A stretch of 64,000 nt of DNA, taken from assembly GCA_033439765.1 (NCBI GenBank), contig JAULSN010000002.1, forward strand, positions 372,001 through 436,000. The letters run 5' to 3'. Shown here in pieces: positions 57,230 through 64,000 of the stretch (position 1 is its first letter; each line of letters begins with the position of its first letter). The DNA is from Lasiosphaeria ovina (taxonomy: Eukaryota > Ascomycota > Sordariomycetes > Sordariales > Lasiosphaeriaceae). Below the pieces are notes generated by a model. The model ran no database searches and had not been told where the DNA came from. It saw nothing but the letters and a program-made list of their open reading frames with translations. A program made the position numbers and the translations under genes.

Positions 57230-60200
57230 TCAGTGTAGACGTCTAAGTTCCTCGACAGTGTTTCGCATATCTTCCACACTTGGGCCTAGGCCCTCACAAA
57301 TTTCTTTCTGCGTTTCCTCGTCGACGTCTAGAAATCTCTCTAACAATTCCCCGTCTAGAAACCGGAAGGGGCCATCACCTTCCCGCTCGCTGTTCCTGAA
57401 GGACCTGTAGTCCTTAAACGCAATACGGCCGGCTGTTTGTATGGTGGTTGCCAGCTTGGCCTGGAAGCGTAGCAGCAAGTCCTGAGCATGGGCCGCGATG
57501 GTTCCCAGCAAGTAGATACCGCCCTCAACCTGTAAACGGGGATATTAGCTCACACTCTTTATTATCACTGACGACCTGTTGTTTTGGGGGAGCCTACCGT
57601 AGTAATGAACGCCCTGGGAATAATCATGGCATTTGGGCTTGTCTCGACTGAAATAGGGCGAACCTTGTTAACCATTTCGCCCAGGTTCATCTCGCTCGTG
57701 ATCTCGAGGCGCCGCTGGTCTTCGACCGTCACGCCTTTGGTATTTTGTCGGAGAACGATTATGTTGCCATCGGCATCGGTCTCGAGCCACGAATCGTCCT
57801 CGAGGTGGCATACCGCTGTACTCCACGCCGACTGGTAGTGCCGTGCGCGCGGAGCTAATTGTGCTGGCTCGCCGGCCTCGCCAGCCGGGATATACTCAAA
57901 AAGGGAGATCGACTTCATCAGGTCGGCCACGGCAATCATGTTGCCGTGAACGGCCACGTCCACTGGGTAACTGGCAGGGCGACAAGAAGCTATTCTTGTT
58001 AGCGTTCCAGAGGAGGTCGATGTCTCCGCGTACGAGACAAGAACTACCGTCTTCGTCAGGGCGGCCACGATCTTTCCATCCATGATGGCGAGGGCTCGGA
58101 CGCCGCCCTTTAGCTCGTGGCTGACTATTAGGTATGGGCTTCTGTCGCTGTCGACGCCAAAGACGAGGATCCGACCCAGCGAGTTGCCGTTGGACCCGGG
58201 CCCAAGGCCGGGGGCGGGTTCGAAGCTCGTGCCCACGATGAACCGCTCGGCGGGGTTCCCGTAGGAATCTGGAAGCTCTGCTCGTACAACCGCCTCGATC
58301 AGCTCTGTGAAGGACAAGACCCCCAGCTTGAAGGTCGTACCGACACGATCAAAGATAACCTCGTCGACCAGCTTGAACGAGCTTTCAACAATCTCCTCAC
58401 CGGCTACCACATCCCGTTTGATGCAGCCAAGACCGAACACCTTTTCGGCCGGCGAGTACGCAAGGCGCCTAACCGTTTCTCCCATCTCCAAAGGCCGCAC
58501 ATGTGTCCGCCTCTCCGGGTCTATCAGGGAAATCTTGATCTGTGAGTCTGTAGAAAGCACGACGGCACCAGGAAACGCCTCGCTATCAAATAGACAGACA
58601 AACGTCGCATCCTCGGCCGTGGCAGCTGAGTAGACGATCCTCCCCTCGGAGCCGTAAATAAGGCTAGGGTGCTCTGTGGTGGCGAATATGGTGTAGAGGC
58701 CAGTCGGCTGCGGAAGAAGATGGAAGCGAGCTTGCCGTGTGCCCAAGATGACACGCTTCCTCCCCGACAACTCCATCTCCGGGGATACATTGAACGTAAC
58801 AACATTGCCGTCTTCCAACGCAATGAAGAGCGTGGGGCCCGAAGAGCCCGGCTGCAGTACTTGAGCGAGAGCGAGATCGCGTGGTACGGATGCATCATCT
58901 TGTGTTTTTCGCAGCGACACCCCATGTATCGGTTGTAGCGTGTACATGTCAATAATGGAAACAGTGCCAGACGTCCAAAAGCCAACCACGCCAATACCAC
59001 TGAGCTGAGGAGGCACATGAATGCAGGCCACCTGATCCTGCTCGCCAATGTCCTTTTCCTGAATGACTTTCAGGGAATCGGGAATATCCAGCGACACGAG
59101 GCCAGAACCCTCGATGGAAAGCAGCAGCCAGTGGTCATTCGCAGACGCATTGGTGATCGTCCGTTCTCCCTCTGGACACCACGATGCTATCGCAACGCCG
59201 CTCTCGCAATCAAAGAGGGTTGCCGCTGTTGCCGTGACCTGCAGCAGCTGGCCGTCTGGGAGACTTCTGGCCAGCAGCGTCTGGGAATCCAAGGCCATGC
59301 CACAAAATGATTCCACCTCTTCGACCTCCCCTTGTTGGCCAAACCTAAAGATACGGGTCTCGGTCAAGAGGGATACCACCAGAGTATCGACCTTCTGAGA
59401 GCCACAAGAGTTGAGGGAAAAAAGGCCGCGGGTATTATCCATATCGGCGAGAATTCCGACGTCTTCGAGGCCGACACCGCTTCGCACGCTCCGCAGTGAC
59501 CCATCGTTAAAAGCGCCGCTGCCCGTGACGATCCGGGCCTGGCCGGAAGAGTACTCATTGCCAAGCTGGTTGTCGTCGCCTCTGTTACCCATATCCATGA
59601 CGGAAAAGTCCATGATGGGGCCGATATTTGGGATTATTTGCACCAATTGCACGATCTGGTCTATTGCGTCGAGGGAAAGGTCGACGCGGAACAGCTGCGA
59701 GTCGCCGTGGTGCGAGCCAACAAACAGGTAGCCGTCTCCGAGGTAGACGAGGCTGCTAGCCCGCGACGTCTTGCCGATCTTAATCACGTCCATGCCCTCG
59801 ACAACCACGCCGTCGGACAGGATGGAGAGCAAGTGCAGGTTCCCGCAGTCATCGCCCAGAAAGTAGTGCGTGACGTCGTACTCGGCCCAGGCGACGAAGC
59901 TCGAGGCCTCCTTGAGCGCCGACTGCACCGTCGTCCTGGTTTGTTCGTCAATGTAAAGCAACCGCGTCTCGCCCACAACGATCAGACCGCCGATGTGTGC
60001 CTTGGCCGACCCGACGTGGCGCACATTGTGCCGCTTCACCTCGGCTTCGACCTTGCGGACGGGTATGAGCATGGTGGCGTGCGGGTCCAAGTCGTCCACG
60101 TCAATCTCCCTGTCGCGGTCGGCGTCGAAGCGCGACGCCACAGTGTTCCGGTCGTCAGATGTGAGCCGGTACGTGGCAAGCTTGGAGTCGGTCGAATCTG

Positions 60201-60827
60201 CGCGGCTCTGGTAGAGGAAGGCGACCTTGGGGTGGCCCGTCTCCGTGTACAGGAAGGTGCTCGCCCTAATGAAGAGCTCCGACAAGCGCACCTGCTCCAT
60301 CCAATCCAGTGTCATGGCGTTGTTCTTCCGGTCGCCAAGCCGCAGGATTGTCAAGATGCCCGCCCACAGGTGCATGACCATGAATCTGCCCGAGGGGTCG
60401 ACGAGACATCGGTCGTGGCTCAAGGACTCGCGCATGTGATGTTCGCCTGGATCCTTGAAGGGGTCTATTGTGTCGAGCTGGGAGGTTTGCGGGTTCCAAG
60501 CCAGTGTGAAGTACTCGAAGCGCTGGGTGCCGACGAAGAGCAGGTCTGTTTGCGAGTCTTTAGGTCGCAGCTTCTGGAGGATCGAGATGGTGCCATTGAT
60601 GACCTTGGAATGGACCATGGTGAGCATTCCATCGGCGAGGCGCCATATTTCGAGACGATTGGACTTGCTGCGAGAAGGAGTAGGTTAGCAGGGCATGTCG
60701 CGGCGGAGAGGGGGAAAAACGAGGGTCCTTACGCAAGCACCAGGCTCTCCTCGTCGGCGGACAGGACATGACTTTGCAAGCAGAGGCGCACACTGCTCGG
60801 CCGGTGTATGGGAGCAATGTAGGCCAT
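57230..60827 (-). CDS. ddb1: DDB1-like protein (Cul4 ubiquitin ligase adaptor)
   Basis: A triple beta-propeller adaptor of Cullin4-RING ubiquitin ligases, acting in DNA repair and chromatin silencing (established for DDB1 and for Neurospora DIM-8). Three exons: 60827-60733, 60667-57598 and 57529-57230, giving 1154 residues, close to the family size of about 1140. The N-terminus MAYIAPIHRPSSV is joined by the first splice to AKSNRLEIWRL, as in other DDB1 proteins. The MMS1-type N-terminal propellers cover about 80-560. The CPSF-A-type C-terminal propeller follows (GRILVFGVDSDRSPYL, GGVRALAIMDGKIVAAL, HYQSAWSTAVCHLEDDSW) and then a helical tail (FLDGELLERFLDVDEETQ). CPSF160 and Rse1 share this fold but are longer and differ in sequence. 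Splice junctions are in frame. Confidence 0.93.
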
Positions 60828-62044
60828 CGTTACACTCTCAGTGTTACATTCGAGGGGGTAATATCGAGGGCATGGAGCTCCAGTTCGTCGGGGTTGGGGT
60901 TGCGGCAACGGGCATCCTGCAGGAGAGGTCGGCGGTGATGCGATGCCATGGATGCGATGCGGAGATAAGGTAAGCTTGGGGCGACCAAGCTCCCCGCCCT
61001 GCCAAACCCCTTTACATGCATCTTGGCCCCGCGTTTCGCGTCGCGTCTTGTATTGGCCGCTGCAGCACTTAAACTCAGGAACCCCACCAAAAACGGCCCC
61101 TGCTTTTACTCTCGACCTGACTACCCTGTCCACGTGTACTTACTATCTAGTACTAGAAAATGAGACTGACAGTTGAACACGAAGAGCACAGGTAATTCAA
61201 GGAGTACCGTAGAGTAGAATCAAGCAGAGAAGAACTGGGCTTCTCGGGCTGGGATAACTGAATATTCGTACAGCATGTATCGAGTCTGACCTGGGTGTCT
61301 TGTATTCATGTGTAAATCCACCAGGTGGCCCTTGTATTTCCTCCATAGATCATCTCATTGTTCCATTGCAAGTACAAAGATACCGCCAGCTGGCGCGAAT
61401 GACTACAGGAAAGGTGACACTTACGTAGACAGCCCAAGATAGAAAGCATTATGGACTGTTGTTAAGCGCCCCCCCTTGGAGCGGATTATCAGAACTGGAC
61501 AGGTGCCTCGACTCGCCTCGCTCTATCTCTCTTGTCAGACTACCTGGAGGCCACAGTTCCAATATTGCTGCAATCCTTTGCTAGAGACAGCCAGCTGCTG
61601 TCGTCCCAAGTATATATATGCCGTGGCGCCACAGGCTTGCTTGATCCCGTTGAGGGCGGAAAACACCACTTTTTGGATCACGTCACCCGTCTTGCATAGG
61701 ACTGGACTAGGGTTTCCCTCTAGGGTTAGAAGCTAAGTATCCTGCAAGTCAACAAGCCACAAGAAGCCACAGAAGGCCCAGTCGGAAGCATAGAGCTGAC
61801 GTGATCAAAAAGTAGTGTTTTCGTTTTCCGCCATCAAGGGGACGGATGGCCTTTTTGCCTTGCCAGCTGGTTGCCTGCTGCACACTGGGCTTGGAGCTGG
61901 CGGACCCACCTGATCAGCTCGGGGTGGGTCCAGAACTGTGGAGCCCCCAAAATTTGCCCTCGTGCACGGACCAACTACAATGTGCATATAAACGCTTTTC
62001 CTCTCCCACTTTTGGGAGCTCTTCTTTTCCTTTTTTTTTTCTTT
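60828..62044. promoter_or_regulatory. Divergent upstream region of the DDB1 and U2 genes
   Basis: 1.2 kb between the DDB1 start codon and the U2 snRNA gene. The TATAAA at 61987-61992 lies about 53 bp upstream of the proposed U2 5' end. No coding gene was recognised. Confidence 0.5.
61987..61992 (+). promoter_or_regulatory. TATA box upstream of the U2 snRNA gene
   Basis: TATAAA in the context GCATATAAACGC, about 53 bp before the RNA start, followed by a pyrimidine-rich stretch. This placement would suit an RNA polymerase II snRNA promoter. It is inferred from position only. Confidence 0.5.
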
Positions 62045-62230
62045 AGCTCTCTTTGCCTTTTGGCTTAGATCAAGTGTAGTATCTGTTCTTTTCAGTTTAA
62101 TCTCTGAAACCACTCTACGGAGTGGAATCTTGATTATTCCAATTTTTGTCTCTCGGGAGTCAACCCTCTGGGCTTGCCTATGGTCGGCTTCCACTGTGTC
62201 CCTGGTATAACACTGCCTCCAGGCGATGCG
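62045..62230 (+). ncRNA. U2 spliceosomal snRNA
   Basis: The 5' half is nearly identical to U2 of yeast and animals. It has CTCTTTGCCTTTTGGCTTAG (stem I), then AGATCAAGTGTAGTATCTGT carrying GTAGTA (62076-62081), which pairs with the intron branch site. The polypyrimidine TTCTTTTCAG and a stem IIa/IIb region follow. The Sm-binding site AATTTTTG lies at 62141-62148. The 3' terminal stem-loop IV is recognisable as CCTGGTATAACACTGCCTCC followed by AGG (62202-62224), with the same stem and loop order as human U2. The 5' end is placed at the first A (62045) by alignment with known U2, and the 3' end is approximate. Role: recognises the branch point in the spliceosome. Confidence 0.93.
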
Positions 62231-63606
62231 AAGAAGCTCTTTTGCTTCATCTTTTTTTCATTGCAATCTTGGGCACTGCTCAGGATGTGAAGAAGAAATA
62301 GACGTGTGAGCTTGGGTCTGCCTGTCTTGTTTGTTGACGATGGAACGTCGTCCCTGTTGGAGTGCATCTTGTCGTGAAGAAGTGATGTCACGTACGCCTC
62401 TGTTTTCCTCCACGCGCTCCGAGGCTTTCTATAGACTGCGGGTTGCTGCTGTTTAACGACTTCTCTGAGAGGGATCACGCGCGCAATGATTTCAGGCCGC
62501 GGCCTCCCCGCCTGCGCCGGTGAAGTGAGGGGTCGAAAGTGCTAGCTACAGCGACCCAAATTCAGAACAACTGGCAGACTCGCATGGAGTGACACGGATC
62601 ACAACACGTAAATGGAGGGCGCCCAGCTATCTTAATTAAGGTCACCTCCTAGAGAGATTCTTCTGCTCGAGGGCGTCTCTGGCGTTTGGATCTCTCCCTC
62701 CTCCAGTGGGCGCCCCTAGCTAGCTCGTCTTCCGGGCCAGCAAGATACAGCCATTGCATGACCCCAAAACGGACAAAGAGAAATCCCCTCTCCTCCTTCG
62801 GAGCTGAGCAGTTGCCGCCTTAAGCTGAGCCAAGCTGAGCGAGAGGTCTTTTCTTGAGCTACCCCGGCTATACTTGCCGTGGCTTGAAAATAGCAGTGGA
62901 GTTGTGAGGGTGCTTTTCTGAGCCCAATTTCGGGACACTGGCGCCCCGCCACCTGGCCACCCCGTCTCTTTTTTCTCCTACCCCACCGGAGCAAACGGTT
63001 ACCCGGCTTACGTACAAAAGAATGGGAAGGATGGGAAGAATGGCGCAGTCATAGTTGCCTGCTGTAACTATATGCTGATCATCGCTGGCACGCCGGTACA
63101 AGCTCGTGAATACGAGGATGAGTTCTTCCTTAGAGGGTAGAGCAGGTGCCCCGGCAGCTGCCTATCGAGGGACATGAGAACCAGCCGCGGATCTAATAAT
63201 ACGTATGAAGGCTGCCTAGACGGATATAGAACGCTTTCGTGATTTCGGCTGACCGGTGGCAAAGAGTCGTAACAGGGTCTTGCAAGCTGAAGACCGTTAA
63301 GGTAACATAACTACGGGCATAACTACGGGCATTCTATAGCCTATTGTACGCGTGGAGTCGAGGAGCTGCAATCGAATCACTTTACTTTACTTGAGGCATA
63401 CGCCTGCGGTAAAGCTACCCTCAAGGCTATGGCAGCGATATTTGGCAAACGTCATCTACAGTACAAATCAGTCGTTCGTAATGTCGTCAGTGTGGTGGTT
63501 CATCCTTCAACTGCCGGACAGCAGTGCGAGTTTCAACCTCCACCTCCTGCGAATAATCGCCTGCCTAAAGTCCCTTCTCTCCGCTCGCAAAGCCACAGCT
63601 GGCCCC
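62231..63606. other. Intergenic region between U2 and the right-edge gene
   Basis: 1.4 kb without a recognised gene. Two adjacent 12-bp copies of ATAACTACGGGC lie at 63307-63330. The 63330-63606 part is probably the leader of the HeLo-like gene. Confidence 0.5.
63307..63330. repeat. Direct duplication of a 12-bp unit
   Basis: ATAACTACGGGC is present twice head to tail, about 280 bp before the start codon of the right-edge gene. Confidence 0.85.
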
Positions 63607-64000
63607 ATGGACGGCCTCAGCGCCGGTGCCGGCGCCATTGCCATTTTGCAAGCTAGTGGCGCCATCCCCAGCATCATCGACACCCTCCGCACCTTGATCC
63701 ACATCGGCGATGAGATCAAAGCGCTCAACAATGAGCTAACCACGCTGCTGGCTCTGCAGGACCACCTCAAGAGCCAAGTCGACCTGCTCTCGGGCACCGA
63801 TCGGCGCCTGCGTATCCCAGAGCCGAAGATGATGCAGTCGGCGCGAACCACGCTCTCAGAGTTAGTTCACGAGTTGCAAGAATTGGTGGCGAGGTATAAG
63901 AAAAAGAAGCGGCGAAGGATCCGGTTTGTTTGGGATCGGAACAAGATTGCGCAGATGGGGGCGAGGGCGAGGGCGGCAAGGCAGGAGCTGATGATGGCTA
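63607..64000 (+). CDS. N-terminus of a HeLo-like/NLR-type protein (cut by window edge)
   Basis: Only the first 131 residues are visible; the gene continues beyond the window. The start MDGLSAGAGAIAILQASG is typical of the N-terminal helical domain of fungal STAND/NLR-type proteins and of HeLo-like domains. It is followed by amphipathic helices (SIIDTLRTLIHIGDEIKAL, ELTTLLALQDHLKS) and a coiled-coil-like stretch ending in the basic patch KKKKRRRIRF, then VWDRNKIAQM, where relatives have a Trp followed by charged helices. In fungi such proteins act in heterokaryon incompatibility and innate immune-like responses. Which effector, NACHT or repeat domains follow cannot be seen here. A non-NLR protein with the same N-terminal domain alone is also possible. 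Confidence 0.7.
   Translation, partial: MDGLSAGAGAIAILQASGAIPSIIDTLRTLIHIGDEIKALNNELTTLLALQDHLKSQVDLLSGTDRRLRIPEPKMMQSARTTLSELVHELQELVARYKKKKRRRIRFVWDRNKIAQMGARARAARQELMMA

Noticed and set aside
59638..60771. 377-codon plus-strand frame opposite DDB1
   Set aside because: It is antisense to well-conserved DDB1 exons, and its composition reflects the complementary strand.
1..64000. Search for transposons, RIP-mutated repeats, 5S rRNA and other snRNAs (U1, U4, U5, U6)
   Set aside because: No reverse transcriptase, transposase, AT-rich RIP-like blocks or diagnostic RNA motifs were found by eye apart from U2; short RNAs could still be missed without a covariance search.

Overview
The window is nuclear DNA of a filamentous ascomycete (Pezizomycotina, most likely a Sordariomycete; the class is an inference). 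The evidence is dispersed single-gene transcription units, many short 50-110 nt introns with fungal splice signals, GC-rich third codon positions, and families typical of such fungi (Zn2Cys6 regulator with a fungal-specific domain, Pmp3, muniscin/Syp1, DDB1, Rieske protein, HeLo-like NLR N-terminus). I see no operons, insertion sequences, CRISPR arrays or phage.

Layout, left to right: gene-poor left edge (1-2052); Bir1/survivin-type double-BIR protein (+); cytochrome P450 (+) tail-to-tail with a short-chain dehydrogenase (-); Pmp3 proteolipid (-); Tam41 mitochondrial CDP-DAG synthase (-) divergent from Mad1 spindle checkpoint protein (+); Syp1-type F-BAR/mu-homology endocytic adaptor (-) divergent from a Csk1-like CMGC kinase (+); Zn2Cys6 regulator (+); AMT/Mep ammonium transporter (-) sharing a 1.6 kb promoter region with an amino acid/choline-type permease (+); SHOC1/Zip2-like XPF-fold protein (+) convergent on a WRAP53/Swt21-like WD40 protein (-); PQ-loop membrane protein (+); PAN/apple-domain membrane protein (+); R3H protein (+); Ala-rich secreted protein (-); a 4.4 kb stretch without recognisable genes; Rieske iron-sulfur protein (-); DDB1 (-); a U2 snRNA gene (+); and at the right edge the 5' end of a HeLo-like/NLR-type gene (+).

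Most genes are housekeeping: chromosome segregation (Bir1, Mad1), mitochondria (Tam41, Rieske), splicing (U2, Swt21-like), endocytosis (Syp1) and ubiquitin/DNA repair (DDB1). The best hint of co-regulation is the divergent ammonium transporter/permease pair, whose shared upstream region has three GATAAG motifs within 70 bp, as expected for AreA/NIT2-type nitrogen control. The P450/SDR pair may be a small oxidative module. I did not find a convincing new multi-gene system. The items most worth a second look are the U2 gene, the Zip2/SHOC1 candidate, the truncated HeLo-like gene, a GC-AG intron in the P450, and the kinase with a non-canonical active-site loop. All exon boundaries were inferred by eye from splice signals, frame and family similarity.
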